Below, in pieces: positions 26,075-36,636 of a stretch of DNA of 64,000 bases. Location: assembly GCF_011745365.1 (NCBI RefSeq), contig NW_024468912.1:2108001-2172000 (forward strand), in the 5' to 3' direction. Both the position numbers and the translations under genes were made by a program. The stretch is from Cryphonectria parasitica EP155. Taxonomy: Eukaryota > Ascomycota > Sordariomycetes > Diaporthales > Cryphonectriaceae. Every line of letters begins with the position of its first letter. Position 1 is the first letter of the stretch. The notes under the pieces were generated by a model. It ran no database searches. It was given only the letters and a program-made list of their open reading frames with translations, and was not told where the DNA came from.

Positions 26075-27759
26075 TTATTCAGGTCTGCAAAGGACCCGCG
26101 CTTTAGAAATGACATTTCTGAATTGAAGCTGTGCCCCGTTCTCGTCGCCTCGCTTGATAATGCCCGGGAAGGTAACACAGCAGATCTCCCTCTGCACGAG
26201 CGACTCCTCATCCTCACCTCCAATATCTTCCATGGTAGCCTGGTCGAACATGGTCTGCTGGTACGGTACGATCCCGGGCGTCCAGACCTCGAGGACTGCC
26301 CTCTGCACCACCAGCAGCCGCGACAGCTCTATGGCGCTGCTGATCAGCTGGCGCAATGCCTGATCCCTCGCTTCTGCCGCTGGTATCGTCGTGCTCCCGT
26401 TGGTGGTCCTGGAGGAGGAGGCGGCGGCGGCGTCGGTTGTGATGGCGCCTAATATTCGGTTCACGAGACGGATGATGTCCTCGGTTGTCTGCGTAGTTTG
26501 TGCCTCCATGCGCTCTGCTGCTTCCTTTTTCAAGACCGACAGCGTGACAGATCGCCATTGGTTGACGGACTCTACGGACCCTGAAATATAGGATACGAGT
26601 TTGGTTTTTGTGAGCTTGAAAGGTTATCAGGCAGGCAGTGTGACACCAGCAAAACATGCATGATAGAAAGAAAAGAAAGAAAAAAAAAATAGTTGGGGCC
26701 AGCAAACTTACCGAAAGAGGCCATCAGTCTCTCAGTCCGCCTGAGCTGGTCTTCCTGCTCAGCCGACAGGCCCACGAAGTAGGCACCAAAAATGCGCTGT
26801 GCCAGGATCCCAGACACGACAGACTGCAGCAGGTGCACCTTTGCGGCCTGGGCGAGGTCCTCACACATGGGCACGAGCGCGGCCAGCACGCGCAGGGTGT
26901 CCTCGTCGGCCCTGGCCAGGTCGACCCTGGCGCGCCTGAAGTTGGAGATGACCCAGTTCTGCAGGCCGTTGCCCAGCCTCGCCCAGCCCTCCACAAAGAC
27001 CTCGTCGCTGGTGCTGGCCGTGCCGTCCGGGCGCGTGCTGGTGCTGACCCACTCCTTGAGCCCCCGCACCTGGGCGCGCAGCTCGCGGATCTCGTCGTCC
27101 CTGGCGGCGACCTCGCGCCTCGTGGCGTCCCGCAGAGCCCTCGCGGCGTCCTCGGCGGTGGCGTCCCGGGCGTGCATCTCGTCCCGCAGCAGCCGCAGCT
27201 CGGCGTCGGCCCTGATGAAGTGCTGGTTCAGCGCCGTGTGCTTGGCCTGCCAGAACGAGGCCGTCTCGCTCTCGCTGGCGGACAGCTTGTCCAGGTCGCG
27301 GGCAAAGTCGGCCCGCATGCCGCACAGCTCCCGCTCGAGCGAGGCTATGCGGGCGTCCTTGTCCTCGGGGTGGCTCAGCAGGGCGGGGCGGCGGGTGGTG
27401 CTCGGCGTCTTGCTTCTGCTCCGGGACCGGGACGCTGCGGTGCTGCCCATGGCTGCGGCGCGGGAGGTCTGGTCCTCGGGCGAGGGGGAGGAGGAGGAGG
27501 AGGTGGTGAGCTGAGCACGTGGGGGCGGGGCGATGACGTCCTTGCGAGTGTGGACTGCGGCGGCGGCGACGCCAGCAGCAGCAGCGCCAGCAGCAGAGGC
27601 GGAGGTAGAGGCGGGGGAGGAGGAGTTCATCGTCGTTGTCGTCGTCAAAGTGGAGGAGGAAGATGCATCTCTGCTGGGTCCACGACCCCGAAAGACGTGG
27701 TTTGCTGCTCCGGTGGCGGCACTGCCAGGGCCCCGGCGCACTTTGTCGGAGGGGCTCAT
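26075..27759 (-). CDS. Coiled-coil protein, function unknown
   Basis: Two exons: 27759-26712 and 26580-26075, 517 residues. The donor is GTAAGT and the acceptor TATATTTCAG, joined in frame through a split glycine codon. The first 130 residues are disordered and rich in Ser, Thr, Ala and Pro, with an SRSRSRSK stretch. Residues about 135-235 form a coiled coil with heptad-like Leu/Ala spacing (DARIASLERELCGMRADF onward). The second half is largely alpha-helical, with WVISNFRRARVDLA and QAKHTAL-type segments. No enzyme motif, signal peptide or membrane segment is visible. I recognise the overall architecture from hypothetical proteins of filamentous ascomycetes but cannot name a function. A 409-codon frame on the opposite strand is a GC-driven shadow. 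Confidence 0.8.
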
Positions 27760-27888
27760 GAGGGTGGGAGGGATGAAACGTCAGAGATATGTTACTATAC
27801 CAGTCGTCAAGTTGATCTCAACAAACTGCTGGGGAAAATCAGAGTCGAGTCCCTCTCGGTCTCTCCTTATCTTCTCTTGAATTGAACC

Positions 27889-27893
<5 letters not shown>

Positions 27894-27940
<47 letters not shown>
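27894..27940. repeat. (TC)n tract, about 46 bases
   Basis: A near-perfect (TC)n run lies about 140 bases upstream of the coiled-coil gene, reading (GA)n on its coding strand. GA/CT tracts of this kind are common in promoters and 5' leaders of filamentous fungi. No bound protein can be named from the sequence. Confidence 0.85.
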
Positions 27941-27941
<1 letters not shown>

Positions 27942-28495
27942 GTAGTACGATCTCGTGTAAAGAGGTTGGTCACCCGAGCAGCGACATGCACGCTGTTGTG
28001 CATCTTGCAGAAACCCTCAAACGAAGAACAAAATAGAATTTCAATACAAAATAAATTCCGCCTACCTTCCTCCCACAAGCAGGATGGTGGGTGGTAGCGA
28101 GGAAGGATTTCCAAAACAAAACCAACCCAGACGGGTGCCTGGATATCATCAGTTCCAAATCGTCAAATCAAAAGAGCTTCCTCCCCCCCCCCCCTCCAAG
28201 CCTTGTCGTTTGCCCGCTTAGCCGTTGGCCAGCAGAGGTTAGCAGATTAGTAAGCGCCTTACAGTAGGTGAACCTAGCGCAACTATAGTGAGCGACCCTC
28301 TTCGGCTCTATCCGATCACCCACTGAAGGAGGCCCCATGGTTCAGGGGTTCAGTGCTGCTTTTGGCGGCGGATGGTAATGACAAGCTTCCAGTGCGTTTG
28401 TGGTAACTAACATGCACTGAGAGAGAGAGAGAAAGAGAGAGGGAAGGAGATTTAAGGGATCAACGCACCAAACTGTGAACACTCATGAACATCCT

Positions 28496-28511
28496 CCCCC
28501 CCCCCCCCCCC
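28496..28511. repeat. Poly-C run of 16 bases
   Basis: This C run lies just upstream of the 2H phosphoesterase-like start. If translation began at the upstream ATG at 28485 the run would encode prolines, which argues that it is leader sequence instead. Confidence 0.8.
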
Positions 28512-28559
28512 TTCTGCTTTGTTCACATGAGCCGATTCATCCACAGAGGCGCCTTCAAG

Positions 28560-29417
28560 ATGACCTCGTCCCAAAAGACCAATGCTCATGCTCCGCTCAC
28601 ACACTTCCTCTGCATCCCTCTGTCCGTACCAACCTCTCGCCCCCAACTCTCCGCCAGCCTTGCCTCCTTCCAGGATGATGTCACCCGACCCAAGGACCTC
28701 GGCGGCTTCGACCTCCCGCCGGATGCTGTCCGTCCCGTGGGGACACTGCATCTGACACTGGGGATGATGTCGTTTCCAAGAGGCGGCGGTGGAGAAGAGG
28801 GGCTGGCGAGGGCTGTCGAGATGCTTCGAGCGCTGAAGCCGAGGGAGGTCCTGGCTGGCTTGTTGGAAGGGAAGAGGAAGTCGGTCATTCCAGGTGCTGC
28901 TGCTGCTGCTGCTGCTGCTGAAGATACAAGCAGAAGGGGAGGGGGGGATAATAGCAGCAACAAAAGCAACAGCAATAGCCATCCACAAGTCCTAATCACA
29001 CTCAAGGGCTTAAATTCTATGCAGAAGCCCGAGAGAACCACAGTTCTCTACGCACCACCGTCGGACCCAGAAGACATCCTTCAGGCCTTCTCAGAGCACA
29101 TCAGGGCAACGTTCAGGGACGCAGGCCTGCTGGCGCCCGACGAGAGGCCTCTATTACTCCACGCGACCATCGTCAATACCGTGTACGTCAAAGGCAGCAA
29201 CAGGGGCAACAAGAGCGGTCAAAGGGGCAGGAAGGACAACCAACGCCACGTTGTCAGGGACGCGCAGGCGATGCTCGATCGGTATGAGGAGCATGTTTGG
29301 GTGGAGGATGTGCCACTGGAGACGATTGCCATCTGCAGAATGGGTGCGAAGCCGCTCAAGGAGGATGGCGTGGTGGTGGATGTTGCATATGAGGTCGAGG
29401 CAGAAATTGCTTTTTGA
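28560..29417 (+). CDS. 2H phosphoesterase-like protein, AKAP7/ASCC1 type
   Basis: Single exon, 285 residues from the ATG at 28560. In-frame ATGs also occur at 28485 and 28527. The one at 28560 has A at -3 and starts shortly before the conserved THFLCIPL. The one at 28485 would translate the C run into prolines. Two H-x-T motifs define the 2H fold: HLTLGMM about 60 residues in, and HATIVNT about two thirds along. These correspond to the paired catalytic histidines of the AKAP7/ASCC1 2'-5' RNA ligase-like family, which cleaves or binds cyclic or 2'-5' phosphodiester ends. A low-complexity insert with eight alanines encoded by (GCT)8 and a Ser/Asn/Gly stretch separates the halves. The substrate is unknown. 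If translation begins at 28527 the added residues (MSRFIHRGAFK) are basic and could form a weak mitochondrial signal. Confidence 0.8.
   Translation: MTSSQKTNAHAPLTHFLCIPLSVPTSRPQLSASLASFQDDVTRPKDLGGFDLPPDAVRPVGTLHLTLGMMSFPRGGGGEEGLARAVEMLRALKPREVLAGLLEGKRKSVIPGAAAAAAAAEDTSRRGGGDNSSNKSNSNSHPQVLITLKGLNSMQKPERTTVLYAPPSDPEDILQAFSEHIRATFRDAGLLAPDERPLLLHATIVNTVYVKGSNRGNKSGQRGRKDNQRHVVRDAQAMLDRYEEHVWVEDVPLETIAICRMGAKPLKEDGVVVDVAYEVEAEIAF
28896..28919. repeat. (GCT)8 coding trinucleotide repeat
   Basis: Eight GCT codons encode an alanine run in the linker between the two halves of the 2H phosphoesterase-like protein. The linker has no conserved residues, so length change should be tolerated. Confidence 0.85.
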
Positions 29418-30236
29418 AGCAAGACTTGGGCTTTGGAAAGGCACGACTCTCCCTGGCTACTATGCCGCTACCCCCACTTTGCCCTTACTGAAGCATTTGC
29501 TGAGGGCTCATATGAGGGAGAAGGGGAGAAAAGAAAAAAGGACAACTCCTTTCTTCACTATCACCTACGCCTAAAGAAAAGAGGGAGAACAATCCGAGAA
29601 CAAATTTATAGTCCTCTCTGTCTTGTGTAGAAATTAAGGACGATCGATGACTAAAGAGCACGCACACGACCTCATTTTTTGTTCATAGGTGGCCGGGCTT
29701 CATTGTATCCAAAGTTGTTCGAGTAGAATTCAAAAGCATCCACTAGTCACTACCTGGAACCAGTAACATCGAACACCCGAACCTCCCCGATGCATTCGTT
29801 AGAGCTGGACAGATTCTCCCTTCGAACCTGTTGGCGTGTGATGATTCTCATCCCTGCCTTTTTCTCCTTTCTCCTTTTCCAGTCTTACTTTGTATTTTCT
29901 TTTCTGCTTTCGATGCAAGCGTGCGCAGAGAAACCACTGTCTGGTTGGGAGTCCAACGACACACTGCCTTGTAGTAGGAAATCAAAACAATGCAATTCTG
30001 CAAGGTGCCAGCCTGAAAGGGTGGATATGTATGGCAGGGCGTGTGACCCTAAAGAAGCCGGGAAGGGCGTTTTGCTGCAAAGCCTTGTTGGGTATCCAGG
30101 AAAATGCCAGAGGGATGCGTAGGGAACAGACTCTATCGTAATGACACAAAGCTGTCGTCGCTCATAGCAGCAGAGGAAGGGGCAAAAACACACAGCAGGC
30201 CGGGTAGAAAGAGAGAGAGAAGAAGCGAGTGACCTG
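29418..30236. other. Intergenic, no gene seen
   Basis: Convergent 3' flanks of the 2H phosphoesterase-like gene (plus) and the phosphotransfer gene (minus). Small overlapping open frames on both strands have no recognisable motif. Confidence 0.45.
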
Positions 30237-30911
30237 TCACTCTTCACTGCTATCGGAGGCGTTGAAAAAGGCCTTCAGATCCTTCTCGAGGTCGGCGAAA
30301 TCGGTCTTGAGGGTCTTGATGGCATCCGTGATCTTGTTCAGGCACACCTTCTCGTCGGGCTCGTCCACACCATCGACGGTCTGCTTGTGACCGTACTGCT
30401 GGATGATCTGGCAACTGTCTCGAACCTTGTTGAAGCCCAAGGTAGCCGAGGAACCCTTCAGGAAGTGGCCAAGACCGGACAAGTCCTCGAGGTTCTTTTC
30501 TTCCCTGGACGGCGGAGCAAGAGAACACAGTGATCAGTTGGCATTTGTCCAAGAAGAGGAGAGCAGGCGACCACCAAAATAGAGTGGAGACAAGGAGTGA
30601 GGAGTAAAATGATGACGACGATGATGATGATGCAATACTCACAGTGCCTTCTCCATCTTCTCGAAAGTCTCCTCAGCCTGCTCGAAGAAGTTCAGGACCA
30701 ACGGCTTGGAGAACTCGCGCTCGGTCTCATCCTCGTCCATCTCCAGAATCTGGGTGAAGGTCGGCATGTCGACTTTGTCGCCAAAGTCAGGCAGAGTAGC
30801 GTCGTCGTTCTACCGAGACACTCCCGCCTTAGCAGCAGCACAACAAGAAGACAAGGATTCGAAATCATGGAATGGGAGAAGAGGGGGAGGTTAGTTACTT
30901 ACATCAGCCAT
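30237..30911 (-). CDS. Histidine phosphotransfer protein, Ypd1-type
   Basis: Three exons: 30911-30903, 30809-30643 and 30504-30237, 147 residues. The first coding exon is only nine bases (Met-Ala-Asp), with a GTAAGT donor. The second begins NDDATLPDF and ends at a GTGAGT donor. The phosphoacceptor is His72 in GHFLKGSSATLG, the classic HPt motif. The surrounding helices (FFEQAEETFEKMEKALEEKNLEDL before it, acidic helix after it) fit the four-helix bundle of Ypd1. In ascomycetes this protein relays phosphate from hybrid histidine kinases to the response regulators Ssk1 and Skn7, controlling the Hog1 stress pathway and fungicide response. Most ascomycetes have a single copy, so it is probably essential or nearly so. 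The acidic C-terminus ends NASDSSEE. Confidence 0.93.
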
Positions 30912-31265
30912 TTTGCAAGCAAAGTCCCTTGAAATCGTGTACTTGGCACTTGTCGCAGCCTGGTGATGTCTCTATAAAGTGAAGAGGTTTTGCCCGCCAG
31001 TCAGATGTAGAACACTTTTGGACAAGTTCTGGGGAGCGAGAGCGCAGGACCCCGTCGTTCCCTTGTCATATAATCTTGGTCAGTGCTCTGTCTCTTCTGC
31101 AAAATAACGGGACACTGTGGAGCACAAGCCTGGCGACCTTGGGTAGAGGCGGGCCGGTGTGATGCAAGAGGGGGCGGGCGGGCACAAAAGTCTTGCGATG
31201 GGGACGTCCAATCCTTGACACCACCCCTCTTCCCCCCAGAAAAACAGACACACTCTTCTCTCTCA

Positions 31266-31310
<45 letters not shown>

Positions 31311-34300
31311 CCCTCTAAACACACACACACACTTGCACACACACATCTTGCCTGGGCATCGGTAGCTTGTGCATGGATGTATGGCGCGTAAGAGAAGTGA
31401 GCATGGGAGGAGAGCAAGGGCAGGGGGGGAGGAGGGGTGAATACCTGCCTGAGGGAGGCACAGGGGTGGTAGGCTCAAGTGGTGGGCAGGTGCAGAGGGA
31501 CGGAGAAGGGCAGACAAAACAGACACCAAAGAATGAATGGGCAGCACAGTCAGGAGTGGGTCCAACGAGTTGAACGAGAGAAGGCTGGGGGTATCAAACC
31601 CTACTTCGCAGAATGGCCTCGTCTCGTCTCTTGACAGGCGGTTGGTTGGAAACGATCGTTGCAGACGACAGGATCTGGCCTCAGGTCGTTGAAAGAGCAC
31701 ATAAACAAGAGAGAGAGAGCGAAATCGCCTTACCTTTAAAGCTTTGTTGGTCTTCACGAGAAGAAAGAGAAGAGAAGGAAGGGTAGAGATACAGCGCTGT
31801 GACTATTCCTAGGCGAGGAAAGGAAAAGGGTGGGTGTGTTGTGTGGCTTTCGGCGCGGTGAGCGGTAGATGCAGCAGTTGAGGAATGGAGGGAGGAAAGG
31901 TTGCGATGTACGGAGTACAGATGAACGAGCCTTGGATTAAAGGAAGGGGTCCACTGGCGGCGAGTCGAAAATTGAAAAGGAAAAAGAAGAAAAAAAAAAG
32001 GTGACCTCCAACAACCTTTCGAGAACAAAGTGGATCTGGCCGAGATAGGCAGTCTAGCCTGTGCCTTCAAGGGTCTAATGGGGTGGGGTCAGATTTTGGC
32101 TTTGGAAGGCTGCCTTTTACCCCATACGGGAGGAGGGGGAGGGAGGAGGGGGACAAGTTTAACTGCAAGAGAATTTGTATACAGGTGATACTGGCTGAAA
32201 AAGAGTAGAAGATAGCCTAGGGAAGAGAAACCGGACTTGGAGGGGGGGGTCGTCTGGTTTCTGCTTTCAACGCCAGGGGTGGGGGGCCAGGAAAAGGAAG
32301 ACGAAGGAAAAGGAAGAGAAAAAAAAAGCAAACTTCACCCTCATCTCCCCCAGGCAAATGGCCGAGGTGCTGTTCCGCACTGAGAAGAAACCCAGCCACT
32401 TGACCTGCCTGAGCGCGAGTTGAAAGGGTGTGCGGGTGAGATGTGCGGCGGCTCACGCCTTCCTTTCTCCCAGAGATTTCAGACGATGATGCTAATTGCC
32501 CCACCCAGCTGGGACCCCTCAACGTCATCCTGCTTTGGGGAACAAGGGTCCACACAACATGGATCTGCTGTCGTCAGTGTACATATTAGTACTACTACCG
32601 TGTTCCAAAGTACTATCAATATACTCTGTAGGTATTGCCAGTACCACTGTGCCATGTATTCCATTCTTGTCGAGTCGGGTCTCATTTTCTTTTGTCTCGA
32701 GTCTCGATATCCATCATCCTGCGCTTTATCATCTTCACCTTCTGCCTTCATCAGCGTGGGCCCTCCACCATCCTTCTATATACAGTATTCATCACTCCCT
32801 ATTTCCGACATCTGTCACTTTTCTTCTTCCACCCCTCCTCCCCCCTTCCGAAATGACAATACATGCCGTCCTTGTTGCCCACGGTTCGATCTTGATCCCT
32901 TGAACTCACCAGTCAACCATCAACTCCACTTCGGATATATTATGGTGCTTACAGGACATCAAATTTTTTGTGGTACGGACAGTAGGATGAACCGAGACAT
33001 GAGGATGCTCAGGACATGTTGATCAACATTCAAAATGCTGGTATAGTAACAATATTAACCCGAGGGAGACGGGGTGTAGCGGCCCGAGAGCTTGTGTGTA
33101 CACATACTGTAGTAGCGGAGGGGAAGGGGACTGACAAGCTTGACAGTGATGATATGAGGTGCGCATCCACACCCACACGTCCTGTCCACCGGGTACCTCA
33201 TCCCTCGCTTCTGCAGACCCTCTCTGACACACGCACACACGCCACACACAGAGAGACAGAGAGACGGGGCGAGAGAGCGAGAGAAATACACAGGTCCGTC
33301 CCGAGCAGATATCGAACCCCCCTGAGCTGGTTCACCGCAGCATTCCCTGCTCACCCTCTGGACCCTCACCTGCCGTGGTTTGTCCGGCTGCCCGGCTACG
33401 CGTGCCTGCAGCCCTTGGACCACCTGGAATCTCCTAGAATACTTCCTAGATGCATTAAGCACCCGCCCATTCCTCCAATAGCCAACACAGATGCGGTCAT
33501 GATCGACAACTCAGCCTTTTCCTTCTTCCTGCCGCATCCAACACGCCGAGTCTCGTTTTGCGCTGACGCGGTGATCAGCTGTCCCGCAAATAACCAGCAT
33601 ACCAGACTGCCAAGTTGGTGGACAATCCCGTTCCGCGCCCTCGCTATTTTCGTACCCCACCAAGAGCAGCTCGCAACTCGCCTGGCCTGGAGAAGGAGGT
33701 GTTGAGAGAGAGGGGTGGGGGAGGGGGTAAGGACAGGCTTTGGCATACAACGCGACGCACAGAGCACACAAATTGTTGCGATGCACCACCAACATATTCT
33801 CCCTCGTCGTTGGGTGGGCCTAACCACGACGCTTGGTTTATATCCGCGAAACAGGACGCCGGTCTCGACTTGCAATTCACACTCCAGTGTATTGATTACA
33901 GTACTATGGTACTCCAAAAAGTCACTTCGCAACCTGCGGCATGGATCCAAAACTATTGAAAAAGGATTCGTCCACCAAAAGCTCCTCCGACATCGTCCCG
34001 TCTCCATGACGGGCTCTGGTGGGTTCAGATGGACGATCGATGACCGGGACCTCCCCGAGACCGCTCCCCCGGATCTCTTCATTCCTCACTCGATCATAGA
34101 TGTGTCTCTTTCCCCCAAGGCACGGCTCCGCATCGGAAGAGGTCTGGAAGCACCTCTGTACGCCCTGAGCTCGCTGCGTTGTCTTGCGTCTTGGTATGCT
34201 GGCTTGGGTGTGATGCATCAGGGCCCTGGGGTTATTTCTGTCGGAGCACGCCATCACACCCATAGACGACTCGTGCCCACCTACCCCGGCCTTCAAGATA

Positions 34301-36636
34301 GCCCCGGGAGTAACGATACACAATGGTGTCGACACAGCTTACGGCACACAACCTCAACTAGCGCTGCATCCCAAGCGCGTGGAGGTGGACGCAGCAGAGC
34401 CTGCCTGTTCGAACTGCCCGCCCTTCACTTTCCGGAACGAACGCAGCGCCCTGTCAAAAGTTTTCAAACACAGGGAGCACCGGCCTTCTCGATAAAGCCG
34501 TAGAGATTACGAAGGACCAGGACAACGCCTCAAAAGAGAGGCCCGCCTTACGAGCGGTTGCTTGGCCCGTCCCCGTCCCTTGGCGCTGCCTAGCCCTGGC
34601 TTCCTTTTGGTTGCGGTTACGGGGAATAAGGTACCTAGGACGTCATACCGCTTGGGAGGTTGCACTGCATATACCTGCGACCTGGGTACCCCTGCTCTCT
34701 GGGGTCGGAATCGCATACCCCTACCAGATCACTATTAGTGCAGCCATTCGCAAGAGCAGGCGCTGATGATTTTCACACTGGCATGCCGCCCTCCACTGAC
34801 GAGGCACACACCCCTCATCTTCTTTCCTTCCTAAACCCAGCTCGAAGCCGCCGAACCGATCTAGATCAATTGATTGACAGTCACGTTGCATGCTAATCAC
34901 TTAAATCGGCCACACGAGGCAGCAGGGCTACCAGTGTACATACAACGTCACCAAAGCAGCACAATGGATTACCAAAGGCGGTTGGAGAAGGCCTTGGGTG
35001 AGCGACACGGAACCCGAAGAGGGCCCAACTCGACTCCAGGCGGTCAGACGCCGGGAGCGTAATGATGCACGGCAAAGGTCAAGCGACGGAAAGCCGTCGG
35101 CTTCTGCTACTCATTTGTGGCATGAGGCATCTTTCATCGTCGTGTGCTGAGATTATGTCCTCTCGCCTCAAGATACAACAGCAGGGTTCACACAAGACTG
35201 ACTGTCTCTCTGGAAAGATGCCGCAAATAATGATGAATCTCTGGTTTAGAAAACCTTGGAGAAGAGGAGGAAGAATTATCGTGTCTATCGTAAGCAATGG
35301 GGATTCTGCCAGACGACCCAGTCAGCAAAGAAGCTTTACCAATCGGTTGTCCAGCAGGTATGGACCGCGTCGGTTGATCCCGATGGGACAACAGGGTTTT
35401 TGCGTCGGTTCATTCGGCCGGCAAGGCTGAAAATGGGCCTTGAACGCAAGCGCTGTTCGTTTACACTTTGATTGTTCCTGCCTGGGTGGCCCTATTCTGA
35501 CGTGTCCTCGTTTTGGGAGAATGTAGTGGCGATGTGATTGAAATGTCAAAGTGGTTCGTGAGGTCGAGCCCACCAGCCGAGCCTCGTGCTGTCTCGTCCC
35601 ACCTGCCCCGCAGGGCTCCAATTGTGTGGACGACAAAATGTGAGTGAAGGATGCGGGTTTGCACAGCGAAACGAGTAGCCTTGTCCCCAACGAAGACGTC
35701 AGAAGACAAAAAAGCGTCGGTACTTTTCCTGAGAAAGACCCCTGAATCCAAGCCTACATACACAGTATGGTGTGTACTATGAGTAGTGCTCTCTCATGCA
35801 TACACTGAGCAATGCTTTGTCAATGAATCGACTAAAAAAGTTCGCAGCTTTTGCACCGCGCGATACGCGGAGACGGTGGGCCTCCCCCAACCGCATACCG
35901 TAAGCGGGATGTGAGAGGAGGAACACATGCGCCAGACGGCGTGCATGCAAGGTGCGTAGCAACGAAGTTGACAAAAACCTGTTTTTCCTCAAAAAAAAAA
36001 GGCTTTTCGGACCAGTCGTTTGAGCTTGTGCCGAGTATGACCAAGCCAGCCATGCTGATTCTCACAATTTCTCGGGGGCATCGACCGGCCTAGACTAAAG
36101 GATCATCCCGTCCACGACGTCGTCCACTAACCGTCACAAACCAGAAGAGGTCTGGCTGTCCGTGGTGGACCAGAATGGTGCGGCGCTAAAGCGGAGACAT
36201 GATTTTTAGGCAGGGCGAACAGGCTCAGAGTCAAGCAACAAGGAGCTTTTTCGTCAAGAGGCATTCAAAGGAGGAGACTGGGGTCCCTGACTGCCGTTTG
36301 AAACCACTGCGGGAATTTCCCAAGTCGCGCTAGCCGTGGACTCTATTGTATGTGTGAGTGTGCGTGTGTGTTGTGTGCAGGTAAGTTTGGCACACCTGAC
36401 GAAGGAGGCAGGTCTCCTAGGACATTAGAGAGGACCCGGGGAGCATGTCTCCGGCCACACCCGAATTGAAGGAGGAGGAGGGGTTATGCACAGGCCGTAA
36501 CAAGAAGACGCACACGCTGTTCTATTATCTCCTGTCTTATTTCCACCCCTCCCTTGGACTGACTGCCCTGGAGCCAAGGAGGGAGAGAAAGAGACGCAAA
36601 GAGGGGGAAGGACACTGCAGGTCCGCTATTCCGTCT
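30912..36636. other. Long gene-poor stretch
   Basis: About 5.7 kb between the phosphotransfer gene and the DUF3984 gene, both on the minus strand. The first part is the likely promoter and leader of the phosphotransfer gene and contains a (CA)n run at 31268-31303. Open frames of 200-260 codons between 32.4 and 34.5 kb overlap each other on opposite strands and have no motif or splice support. An untranslated transcript cannot be excluded from sequence alone. Confidence 0.4.
31268..31303. repeat. (CA)n microsatellite
   Basis: A (CA)n run of about 18 units, followed at 31318-31345 by further interrupted CA units. It lies about 360 bases upstream of the phosphotransfer gene start. Confidence 0.85.

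Larger units (their letters stand above)
27760..28559. other. Divergent intergenic region with simple repeats
   Basis: Promoter region between the coiled-coil gene (minus) and the 2H phosphoesterase-like gene (plus). It contains a long (TC)n tract at 27894-27940, a GAGA run near 28421-28441 and a C16 run at 28496-28511. No additional coding frame is supported. Confidence 0.5.

Noticed and set aside
26656..27885. 409-codon plus-strand frame
   Set aside because: Exactly antisense to the coiled-coil gene; its Gly/Val/Leu/Arg-rich content is what a GC-rich shadow gives. The minus strand has well-placed splice sites.
28452..28988. 178-codon minus-strand frame with a poly-Ser tract
   Set aside because: Shadow of the simple repeats in the 2H phosphoesterase-like gene on the plus strand.
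33396..34503. Overlapping frames of 228 (minus) and 262 (plus) codons
   Set aside because: They overlap each other on opposite strands, lack motifs and have no supporting splice pattern. Mentioned only as part of the gene-poor stretch.
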